Origin: Scleroderma bovista
Taxonomy: Eukaryota > Basidiomycota > Agaricomycetes > Boletales > Sclerodermataceae
Assembly: GCA_037178675.1 (NCBI GenBank)
Contig: JAYMGJ010000349.1
Location: 1-28,186, forward strand
DNA: 28,186 nucleotides
Reading direction: 5' to 3'
The notes beneath the pieces were generated by a model. It searched no databases and was not told the origin of the DNA. It saw only the letters and a list, made by a program, of their open reading frames with translations. Positions 19,421 through 28,186 of the stretch are shown here, one piece after another. A program made the translations under genes and the position numbers. Every line of letters starts with the position of its first letter. Within the stretch, counting starts at the first letter, position 1.

Positions 19421-20110
19421 ACATGATTGTGGTGGCGGTCATGGTGCCCATTGGCGTGCGTGCATGCGTGCTATGGTGGTGGTTAAGGAGTGGAGAAGTG
19501 GTGGTCTTAGGGCAAGCCAGCAGCACGAGCGTTGTCATCGTCATCACACCTCTCATGCTGCAGGGTGGCCGTCATTGTCATGGTCGTCACCACCGTGCCT
19601 CTGCGCGCTGCAGGCAGTCGTCATCATCATCATTGTGTCTCAGCATGCTGGAAATGTTGTTGTTGTCGCCATAGTGCCTCTGCATGGCAGATGTCATTGT
19701 CGTTGGGATGCACCTAGCTATGTGCGTCATCGTGCTCGTCCGAGTGGTGGTGGTCATGGCAATTGCCAACATGCGTGCATGCTATAGTGGTCAGCGCGAG
19801 AGGTGGTGGTCGCAGGGCAGGGTAGCAGCCGGGCATCATCGTCAACGTGCGTGCATGCTATGGTGGTAATCAGTGTGAGACGAAGGTGGTAGAGATGTGG
19901 TGGTCACAGGGGAAGGGTTAAAGGCGGATGTTGTTGCACTCACCATTGTGTCTCTGTGGTCGCTGTTGTCATTTGCACAGGTGGGTGTCGTCGTCATCGT
20001 TGGTGTTCCTCTGTGGGCCACAGCAGTGGGCGTTGTCGTCGAGTGGGGTGGGGGCAGCTATAAGTGGGTGCGTTGTTGTTGTTGTGCCTCACTTATGCCA
20101 CCTAAGCCAC
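19421..20110 (+). repeat. Degenerate GTC/GTG-rich repeat tract
   Basis: Trinucleotide-like runs of GTC, GTT, ATC and GTG are mixed with recurring longer words. A GCGTGCATGCTATGGTGGT-like word recurs near 19460, 19772 and 19850. GTGCCTCTGC or GTGTCTCTGTG recurs near 19598, 19675 and 19950. It looks like an old minisatellite. Its open frames are low complexity and I do not regard them as genes. Confidence 0.5.
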
Positions 20111-20272
20111 CCATCCAACCTGCAAGGTGTCCTTGGGAGATCATTGGGCATTGTGGGTGATGTTGAAGACTGAAATTCAAACTGCAAACATTAGCTGAAC
20201 ATGAGAAGGCGAGATGACTTACTTAAGGCACATGCGAGTTGTGCAGACACCCAGACCTACTTCAAAGCACGC

Positions 20273-22371
20273 TGTCATGCACCAAACAGGTTTGGTACAG
20301 TGAACATGGAAGATAACACCTATATCGAATGATCCTTATGCAAAGGATAAGCACAATGAACCCTCATTGTAGCCATCTATCGCACAAGAAGACTATCCTG
20401 ATGCGAGAGATGAATGCCAATGCAGACAGTCATCTATCGCACGAGAACCACCAAGAAGCAGAAGAAACTGAAGGAATAACATCAATTGTGGTATGAGAAA
20501 GGAATGCACACGTCTGCAGTCCAACTCCCATACCAGAACAATCAAAGAAGCTGAAGAATTGATGGAGAAACGAAGGAGAAAGAGAAGAAATGGTTTTTAG
20601 TGCCCAAATGTCATTTTTAGGCACCCAGTGCCAGCATTCCGATATTTTGAATAGCTCCATCGTTTCTAAAGCTATCAGGCACATGACTATACCGTCAGAG
20701 AGCCTAGAACGTGGTCTATCTGCCTGTCAAGTTCCGATGCAAATCCGTTCATTTCCCACGGAGATATTCCCCCTGCAATCCAGATGTTTGCTTCATCGCT
20801 CACTATGGAGTCCGTATTTTCTCTGGATCATTTCTCTGCTATTGCTGCAGATCTCCACTATGTCCTGCTCTTAGGACAGCCTCTCCCAGAGTTCCTGTGC
20901 ACTGCCTGGCACATATCTTCCCAGCCTGCTCCCTCAGTCCCTCTCATTCTTGGTCAGCGCGTTCTCCTTGTCAGTCCTGTGTCAAGGATGTACTTTGGTC
21001 ATCTTAGGTCTATTGTCAAGCTTGAAAAGTCTTCTCTGGTCGTCTCTGTGTCCCCTGAGCCCTCAGCCTATGGTCCCTTCCTCCCAGATACTTGCCATGT
21101 CCATCTTCCTCTGTCGTTCATCTCGCTTCCCTGGATGCGTCGAATTCAATACTCTATCCGCTTCCCTACTTTCAGACGACGTCCCCCAGCACCATGACAG
21201 TTATTCCCCCCACTTTATAGTGCTATTAGGAAGAAGAACCCTCTCCTGTTCTTTCCCAGAAGAGAGCTCGTCAAGGGAGCCCATGGTTGCGCTTCAGTGG
21301 CGCTAGAACACATGCACTATACCTTAGTGTATGCTGACCCCCCCAAAAAGACCTCTGGACCCCTGGTACCCTTCTTGTGGCTGTTTTGTCTCGGATCAAT
21401 CCCCCTATTAATCTCAGATCTTCCCCATTGTTGTCCCATCAAATTCCTGATGGTACACAGCCCCCCATCAAACTTCTTAGGCTGTACATCAATGACTCCT
21501 TCTGCTGTGCAGTGACTCATCCCTTGCTTACTGATGCTCTCTTGTCATCAGTATTACTCTATCCCTTTCGCATTTTTGGTATATCACTCAGCTGATGACC
21601 CACTCCCTTACCAATCAATCTTGTCATACAGCTTACTCATTCCTTTACTCAGCAGCTTATTCATGCTTCCTATGCTTACTCATTCCTGCTTATCCCTTGC
21701 TTACTGATTGCTTACAAACCCCTTACAAAGCTCTTACCAATCCCTTACCAATCCTTGACAAATTCTGCTTACTCCCTTCTTTTTGTACTTTAATGCTGTG
21801 CCCCCCCCATGTATTTAAACCCCTGGGCTCAGCCCAGTGAAAGGACCCAATTGCACGAAATTATCCCTCTCTCAGACTCCCTCAATCAATATCCCTTCAA
21901 TCTTTGAGTCCTTGTAGGCTTCAGTGAAGGTCTAAAGGCTCAATATTGTCAAGTTTATCCAAGTTATTCAAGATCTATTCTTTATACTAGGCTCAAGCGG
22001 AGTCTAGGCTTCATACCAGTCAATCTTCCTTGCCTCTGGACATCAGAGGCATCTCTGCCCCTTTGCTGCACCAATCTCTAGGTGTAGTATCGCTGTTTCA
22101 GTCTCAGTCAACCCAATCCCCGCTTTGACACTTCCTAGGCTTTAGGAAGAGTCCAGACCCCTATCCCCTTCATCTTCTATTACTCCTGTACCCCAGGAGT
22201 ATCCTGCATCACCGTCTGCATCACCCTGTTGGTGTAGATCCCCTTTCCCCCTCCTCAGCATATCCTCTCTGGACACCGCGGAGGTAAACCACCACTCGCA
22301 CATTTTCATAGTCCTTTGTTGGTGTTGTGTTTGGGTTATTACTCTGACCCAAATCCACACTTTGACTCACA
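20273..22371 (+). mobile_element. LTR-A family copy 3
   Basis: This is 2,099 bp, TGTCATGC to GACTCACA, same orientation as copy 1. The left flank is ACGC (20269-20272) and the right is GCGT (22372-22375). These are reverse complements rather than direct repeats, so a simple solo insertion does not explain it. It shares many variants with copy 4, more than with copies 1 and 2, which suggests common origin or exchange. It has the same TATA-like box, palindrome and CTTAC cluster as copy 1 (about 21520-21840). Confidence 0.8.
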
Positions 22372-22708
22372 GCGTATGTGATCAATGACTGCAGGAGATA
22401 CCATTACCTACAAGTAGCTTAGCATCCATAGTACCGCTGTTCAAGGTAGGTACCCGTGTAGGGGAGAGGGGAGGTCGGAGGGAAGGGGTACACTTGTGTT
22501 TTGTAGTGTTGTGGTGTGTGTTTGGGTTATTACTCTGACCCAAATCCACACTTTGACTCACAGCGTATGTGATCAATGACTGCAGGAGATACCATTACCT
22601 ACAAGTAGCTTAGCATCCATAGTACTGCTGTTCAAGGTAGGTACCCGTGTAGGGGAGAGGGGAGGTCGGAGGGAAGGGGTACACTTGTGTTTTGTAGTGT
22701 TGTGGTGT
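22327..22708 (+). repeat. 191 bp tandem duplication spanning the LTR-A end
   Basis: Positions 22327-22517 and 22518-22708 are the same length and differ at one visible base (CCG versus CTG, a CpG change). Each unit has the last 45 bp of LTR-A plus about 146 bp of the adjacent spacer. A third, truncated LTR end is thus present here without a third LTR. It arose after LTR-A was in place. Confidence 0.9.
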
Positions 22709-22877
22709 ATTACTTCAGCCTGTCAACGTGCCCAATTCGGTGGATGACTATCACAATCTCAATAGCACCAACCACAACAACAATGACGACGGCACCAACG
22801 ACGCCCTATAAATCAGCCCAGGTATGTGTCCTTGACCTGTAGCACCTGACTCCTGGGTTTAACGGCCACACACGCGT
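22709..22877 (+). other. Spacer between inverted LTR-A copies, possible exon remnant
   Basis: Here 169 bp separate the duplication from LTR-A copy 4. One plus-strand frame (about 22726-22811) reads QPVNVPNSVDDYHNLN, an Asn/Asp-rich tail and TAA, with ordinary-looking codons. It could be the C-terminus of a displaced gene, but it is too short to be sure. The right edge is ACGCGT just before TGTGAG. Confidence 0.25.
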
Positions 22878-24979
22878 TGTGAGTCAAAGTGTGGATTTGG
22901 GTCGGATTAATAACCCAAACACAACACCAACAAAGGACTACAAAAATGTGCGAGTGGTGGTCTACCTCCGCGGTGTCCAGAGAGGATATGCTGAGGAGGG
23001 GGAAAGGGGATCTACACCAACAGGGTGATGCAGACGGTGGTGCAGGATACTCCTGGGGTACAGGAGTAATAGATGACGAAGGGGATAGGGGTCTGGACTC
23101 TTCCTAAAGCCTAGGAAGTGTCAAAGCGGGGATTGGGTTGACTGAGACTGAAACAGCGATACTACACCTAGAGATTGGTGCAGCAAAGGGGCAGAGATGC
23201 CTCTGATGTCCAGAGGCAAGGAAGATTGACTGGTATGAAGCCTAGACTCCGCTTGAGCCTAGTATAAAGAATAGATCTTGAATAACTTGGATAAACTTGA
23301 CAATATTGAGCCTTTAGACCTTCACTGAAGCCTACAAGGACTCAAAGACTGAAGGGATACTGACTGAGAGAGTCTGAGAGAGGGATAATTTCGTGCAATT
23401 GGGTCTTTTTTTACTGGGCTGAGCCCAGGGGTTTAAATACATGGGGGGGCACAGCATTAAAGTACAAAAAGAGAAGGGAGTAAGCAGAATTTGTCAAGGA
23501 TTGGTAAGGGATTGGTAAGAGCTTTGTAAGGGGTTTGTAAGCAATCAGTAAGCAAGGGATAAGCAGGAATGAGTAAGCATAGGAAGCATGAATAAGCTGC
23601 TGAGTAAAGGAATGAGTAAGCTGTATGGCAAGATTGATTGGTAAGGGAGTGGGTCATCAGCTGAGTAATATACCAAAAATGCGAAAGGGATAGAGTAATA
23701 CTGATGACAAGAGAGCATCAGTAAGCAAGGGATGAGTCACTGCACAGCAGAAGGAGTCATTGATGCACAGCCTAAGAAGTTTGATGGGGGGCTGTGTACC
23801 ATCAGGAATTTGATGGGACAACAATGGGGAAGATCTGAGATTAATAGGGGGATTGATCCGAGACAAAACAGCCACAAGAAGGGTACCAGGGGTCCAGAGG
23901 TCTTTTTGGGGGGGTCAGCATACACTAAGGTATAGTGCATGTGTTCTAGTGCCACTGAAGCGCAACCATGGGCTCCCTTGACAAGCTCTCTTCTGGGAAA
24001 GAACAGGAGAGGGTTCTTCTTCCTAATAGCACTATAAAGTGGGGGGAATAACTGTCATGGTGCTGGGGGACGTCGTCTGAAAGTAGGGAAGCGGATAGAG
24101 TATTGAATTCGACGCATCCAGGGAAGCGAGATGAACGACAGAGGAAGATGGACATGGCAAGTATCTGGGAGGAAGGGACCATAGGCTGAGGGCTCAGGGG
24201 ACACAGAGACGACCAGAGAAGACTTTTCAAGCTTGACAATAGACCTAAGATGACCAAAGTACGTCCTTGACACAGGACTGACAAGGAGAACGCGCTGACC
24301 AAGAATGAGAGGGACTGAGGGAGCAGGCTGGAAAGATATGTGCCAGGCAGTGCACAGGAACTCTGGGAGAGGCTGTCCTAAGAGCAGGACATAGTGGAGA
24401 TCTGCAGCAATAGCGGAGAAATGATCCAGAGAAAATACGGACTCCATAGTGAGCGATGAAGCAAATGTCTGGATTGCGGGGGGAATATCTCCGTGGGAAA
24501 TGAACAGATTTGCGTCGGAACTTGACAGGCAGATAGACCACGTTCTAGGCTCTCTGACGGTATAGTCACGTGCCTGATAGCTTTAGAAACGATGGAGCTA
24601 TTCAAAATATCGGAATGCCGGCACTGGGTGCCTAAAAATGACATTTGGGCACTAAAAACCATTTCTTCTCTTTCTCCTTCATTTCTCCATCAATTCTTCA
24701 GCTTCTTTGATTGTTCTGGTATGGGAGTTGGACTGCAGACGTGTGCATTCCTTTCTCATACCACAATTGATGTTATTCCTTCAGTTTCTTCTGCTTCTTG
24801 GTGGTTCTCGTGCGATAGATGACTGTCTGCATTGGCATTCATCTCTCGCATCAGGATAGTCTTCTTGTGCGATAGATGGCTACAATGAGGGTTCATTGTG
24901 CTTATCCTTTGCATAAGGATCATTCGATATAGGTGTTATCTTCCATGTTCACTGTACCAAACCTGTTTGGTGCATGACA
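22878..24979 (-). mobile_element. LTR-A family copy 4, candidate 3' LTR of gypsy-2
   Basis: This is 2,102 bp in reverse orientation. The left flank is GCGT (22874-22877) and the right is TCCA (24980-24983), so there is no target duplication. On the minus strand it starts 143 bp after the stop of gypsy-2 pol and points the same way, the place where a 3' LTR is expected. If so, LTR-A is the LTR of the gypsy-2 lineage and its partner lies right of the window. A clear polypurine tract at the junction is missing, which keeps this unproven. Confidence 0.75.
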
Positions 24980-24998
24980 TCCACAGGCGACATGAAAT

Positions 24999-25016
24999 GC
25001 AATCGTCCCCGATTGC
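24999..25016. other. Perfect short hairpin downstream of gypsy-2 pol
   Basis: GCAATCG-TCCC-CGATTGC forms 7 bp arms around a 4 nt loop, in the 3' UTR of gypsy-2 between the pol stop and LTR-A copy 4. On the minus strand the loop reads GGGA. Role unknown; it may simply be chance. Confidence 0.4.
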
Positions 25017-25122
25017 GAACAAGGAGGGTGGGACAACAAAAAGAGCTGGGAAGACTGGCATGGGGGGGCATAGACGAGGAAGCATAGGGGGCATATGACA
25101 TAGCATGAGGGCATATGGGGCA

Positions 25123-25971
25123 TCATGATGAGTCGTCAGAGTCATAATCTTTTTCTCCATTTTCATCGGCATTTTCATCATCACTTTCATCATTGTTAGG
25201 GAGAATAGAGTCAGGCAAAGGAGTGTGTCGGGAATAATAAGGGATAAGGCGGAATGCAGCTATGCCTTGAGCTGAGACAGTTCCATCCATTTCCTTCAGG
25301 ACGTATGAGCCACCTTGAGTGCAATGAACAATTTCAAAGGGGCCAAGGTAACATGGCTTTGATTTATGATCTAATTCTTTCTCCACTTGGCTGTTGTGAA
25401 CCAGGACAAGGTCTCCAGGCTGGTAGGAGGACTTGAATAGACGTCTGGTATATCTCTTCTCAAATTGGGCTTTGGAACGGAGGCGGGTCTTCTGTAGAGT
25501 AGTAAACGCATCATGGAAATCATCTGGTCTTTTCTCCAATTGTCTGATGCGCAGGGAAAGAAGCTCCTCTGAGGTCATCTCAGAGTAGAAGCCTTCAACA
25601 AGATAGGTAGCCTCAAAGAGATCAAATGGGAGGACAGGATCGAGACCATGAAGGAGGTAGTAGGGGGTGAATCCAGTAGAACGACGGGTGATGACTTTGT
25701 CTGCAAAGAAAGCGTGATGGACCTTGGTGGGCCATAGATTGAGATCGCCTTCACAGGACTTGATAATAACTTCGCGGATAGTAAAGTGTCCATGCTCTAC
25801 AACTCCATTGGCTTTGGAATTATAGGGGGAGATGCAGATTTGGGGAATAGAGTATCGCTGCATGAGTTTCTCGAATGCACCCTTGACCTCACTGCCATTG
25901 TCAGTGACGATCTGGGCAATAACTCTGTAACAGCAAATAATTTCTTCCCAGAAAAACTTGGCTAGGCTGTC
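25123..25971 (-). pseudogene. pol: gypsy-2 pol: integrase core and C-terminus
   Basis: Following the in-frame TGA at 25972-25974, the core continues DSLAKFFWEEII, then IVTDNGSEVKGAF with the second catalytic Asp, and SPYNSKANGVVEHGHF with the catalytic Glu. Relatives usually have Arg where this has His (VVEHGH), again a CpG-type change. The C-terminal part has QFEKRYTRRLFK, a PGDLVLVHNS motif and YLGPFEIV. It ends in an acidic tail (NDESDDENADENGEKDYD) and a stop at 25123. No chromodomain follows. Confidence 0.85.
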
Positions 25972-28182
25972 TCAACTGGCATGCTTGAGAGCACGGCCTT
26001 TGGCAGCAAGGGAGAGATCATCGCGAGCAGCAACAAGATAGCGATAGCCACAAGCTTTTGGCATGAGCATGACATCAACGTAGATCTTCATGAAGATTCG
26101 GGGGGATGGAGAGACAGTGAGGGGAATTTCAACTTTGCGAGTGCTGTGAATCTGGCATTCATGGCAAGAACAAACATGGTGGGCAATGTCTGAGTACATC
26201 TGTGGCCAATAGAAGCGATCCCTGACAGCTTGGAATACTCCAAATACTCTGCGGTGCCCAAGGTCTTCATGGGCTTGATTGAGAAGTTGCGCACGGAGAT
26301 CAGGATCAAAGATGACTTTAGTTGGAGTATGAGGGCCTTGACGTTTGAACAGTTGGCCAGAACGAATAAAGAATTGAAGGGAGCGTCTGATGAAACATTT
26401 ACGAGTGGTGTTGGAGGGGAATGATGGGAGTTGAGTCATTTGGAGGAAGTGGAGAATTTGTTGTAAAATAATGTCTTGAGTTGTATCTTGAGACAGGAAT
26501 GAAGGGAGCGTAATGGGGTCATAAGAAAGAGGGTGGGCGGCGGTACAAAACAAAAGATCTTCTAGCCATTCATTAGCGTCTTCAGCATCTCTTTCACCAT
26601 CTTCTATCTCCTCTTCAGAGGGCTGACGCCTAGAGAGGGCATCAGGTCCTTGGTGACGAACGGCTGGAACGTGAATTAGTTTAAAGTCGAATAAGAGTAT
26701 ACCTTTGATCCAGCGATTGATAGTAGCGTTAGGTTGGAGGTCAGGATCGTTAAGCATACCCTTGATGTACTTTGCATCGACTTCAACATGGAGGTTCTTG
26801 ACACCATAAAGAAAGAGACAATAGTGATGAAGTGCACGGAATAGACCATATAACTCGAGTTTGGGCTGACTATAGCAAGATTCGCATTCATTGATAGGGA
26901 GTGAGCCATAACGAGCAGGACGTTTGCAACCAGACTCATCATACTGGGACAGGATGAATCCGATGGTGATATAGCTGGTGTTGACTGAGAGAATGACAGG
27001 GAGATCTGTGGAATAATTGATGGGATGAAGGGAGGGAGCAGAAGAGACAGCAATCTTCAAGGCATCAAAAGTGTCTTGCTGGGGGGTGTCCCAAACGAAA
27101 GGAGTGTCTTTGTGGTAGAGATTGATGAGAGGACGAGCGAGGAGGGAATAGTTGGCAATCCAGATGCGCACAGTTCCACAGAGACCTAGAAATGAGCGCA
27201 CATCCTTTGGCGTTGCAAGGGGAGGCCACTCTAAGATCTTCTTGACTTTGCCATGGTTGGGAGAGTGACCATCAGGATGGCATTCTTGGCCAAGAATTAA
27301 AACACGAGGACGGCAGAGTTGGGTTTTCGGACCAGAGAACATTCCGCCTGCATGCACAAAGCGATGCATAATCCAGTGCACATCTACAGCATGTTTCCAA
27401 ATGAAGCGACGAATCCCTGGGTTGGCTGGCAGGGTTTCAGCGTTGCCATTGGCATCGTTATAGCATGTTTCAGGGCCTTTGATGGGAAGATCATCGATGA
27501 ATACGTTGGCTACGTGCGGGATCTCATCCTGTAAGATGAAACTAGTACAATTCTGGAATTCGGAAGGAGAGTTGGTGTAGCCTTGTGGCATGGCGGTATG
27601 TCGCAAGAGACCGAGGGGAGTCATGAATGATGTGGGATCTCAACTATTGGGATGCAGTTGGTGGGCATCAAATCCGGAAAAGAGATCAAAGACCGTGTAA
27701 CATTGCCGACCGGCGAATGGTTTGACAAAGTCATCCAAAATAGGTGGAACTCCGGCATCTCTGATTGTAACCTTATTGAGAGGTTGCAGATCATGGACAA
27801 TCCGGATCTTTCCATTCTTCTTCATAACACAGAACCACTTGGAGCGGTACGACGACTGGGCAGGTTCATAGAGTCCAGCTGCGATCTTGTCTCTAAGCAG
27901 CTGGATAACATGTTCGCGAATGCCAGGAGGGATAGGGATGTTGCGGTACTCCCATGGCTCATGGGGCAGGACTGGGATGATGTAAGGGGAGAAGTAGTCT
28001 GAGCGAAAATTGCCACATTCTGATTCGTCAAAGGCTAGCGCTGCTTCATTAAGCTTCATGACATGCGCAAAAAGTTTTTCTTCTTCTGGCCAGAGGAAGC
28101 CATCAGAGTTAAGTTTCATAGAAGCCAGGCGCTCATTGGTAAGCTTCTTCGTGGGAATGAAGTCGGGTGGCAGGGGAGTGAG
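25972..28182 (-). pseudogene. pol: gypsy-2 pol: reverse transcriptase, RNase H, integrase zinc domain
   Basis: The frame opens at the window edge after TGA 28183-28185. RT includes GFLWPEEEKL, NIPIPPGIREHV, SYRSKWFCVMKKNG and CYTVFDLFSGFD, is broken by TGA 27640-27642, and resumes with the catalytic VFIDDLPIKGP (about 27490-27520). The thumb has FLGLCGTVRIWI. In RNase H the first acidic position reads SVNTSY, Asn instead of the usual Asp (codon 26980-26982), while QPKLELYGLFRAL and VEVDAKYIKGML are kept. GPDALSRR ends RNase H. The zinc domain has HEDLGHRR and CSCHEC, and the integrase begins KIYVDVMLM. Stops fit CGA to TGA. Confidence 0.88.
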
Positions 28183-28186
28183 TCAA

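Larger units (their letters stand above)
22878..28186 (-). mobile_element. Ty3/gypsy element 'gypsy-2', 3' part, right-truncated by window
   Basis: Minus-strand pol (25123-28186) with RT, RNase H and integrase, followed by a short 3' UTR and LTR-A copy 4. The lineage differs from gypsy-1: it has FLWPEEEKL before RT, the RT active site FIDDLPIKGP, and no chromodomain but an acidic tail. Gag and the 5' LTR would be right of the window. Confidence 0.6.

Noticed and set aside
19464..20173. Open frames of 60-107 codons in the GTC-rich tract
   Set aside because: Low-complexity composition, overlapping frames on both strands, no domain, no splice context.
20269..22375. Copy 3 as an ordinary solo LTR
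   Set aside because: The flanks ACGC and GCGT are reverse complements, not a direct duplication, and the next copy is inverted. An inversion explains it better.
24999..25016. Hairpin as a transcription terminator
   Set aside because: Intrinsic hairpin terminators are bacterial; in a fungal element the 3' end is set in the LTR. It is noted only as an inverted repeat.
4882..27642. Classical RIP as the source of the mutations
   Set aside because: RIP in ascomycetes favours CpA. Here changes are at CpG and occur in both directions of strand with an otherwise near-identical LTR pair, fitting deamination of methylated CpG.

Overview
This window is a eukaryotic transposon graveyard, almost certainly from a basidiomycete (Agaricomycete-type) fungus. 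The clues are Ty3/gypsy and Ty1/copia polyproteins of the kind found in mushrooms and their relatives, a short (59 nt) intron with a CTGAC branch site in the one non-transposon gene remnant, and decay focused on CpG sites, as expected for methylated repeats in these fungi. I see no intact cellular gene, rRNA, tRNA or CRISPR array.

Layout. (1) From the left edge to about 17.9 kb lies one plus-strand Ty3/gypsy chromovirus (here 'gypsy-1'), broken into pieces by later insertions: gag at 3054-4042, pol at 11956-14111 and 16213-17712 (protease, RT, RNase H, integrase, chromodomain), then a polypurine tract and the start of a 3' LTR at 17784. Its gag-pol boundary carries a textbook -1 ribosomal frameshift signal. 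(2) Inside gypsy-1 sit a solo copy of a 2.1 kb LTR family ('LTR-A', 432-2791), a complete copia element (4087-11950, two 268 bp LTRs, 5 bp target duplication CTTTG), and a second LTR-A in reverse (14112-16212, target duplication GCGC). (3) The insertions are themselves invaded. LTR-A copy 1 contains a 255 bp small LTR. The copia element contains a 1.6 kb insert with a 112 bp minisatellite (7813-9428) and a 290 bp antisense coding fragment in its RNase H (11002-11291). (4) From 17.9 to 19.1 kb is a broken minus-strand gene of a conserved basidiomycete Cys-rich protein, the apparent target of gypsy-1, split by another small LTR (18450-18747). (5) 19.4-20.1 kb is a degenerate GTC/GTG-rich repeat tract. 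(6) LTR-A copies 3 (plus) and 4 (minus) face each other at 20273-22371 and 22878-24979 around a 0.5 kb spacer with a perfect-length 191 bp tandem duplication. (7) The right end (25123-28186) is a minus-strand Ty3/gypsy pol of a second lineage ('gypsy-2'). LTR-A copy 4 is in the right place and orientation to be its 3' LTR.

Two signals stand out. First, decay is almost wholly CpG transition: all 8 differences between the two copia LTRs are CpG/TpG or CpG/CpA, and all 11 in-frame premature stops I could place are TGA, each fitting CGA to TGA. Second, gypsy-1 has a slippery heptamer TTTAAAA just before the gag stop, a 7 nt spacer and a 9 bp stem, with the -1 frame open into pol once the copia insertion is discounted. 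None of the elements looks able to move by itself now.
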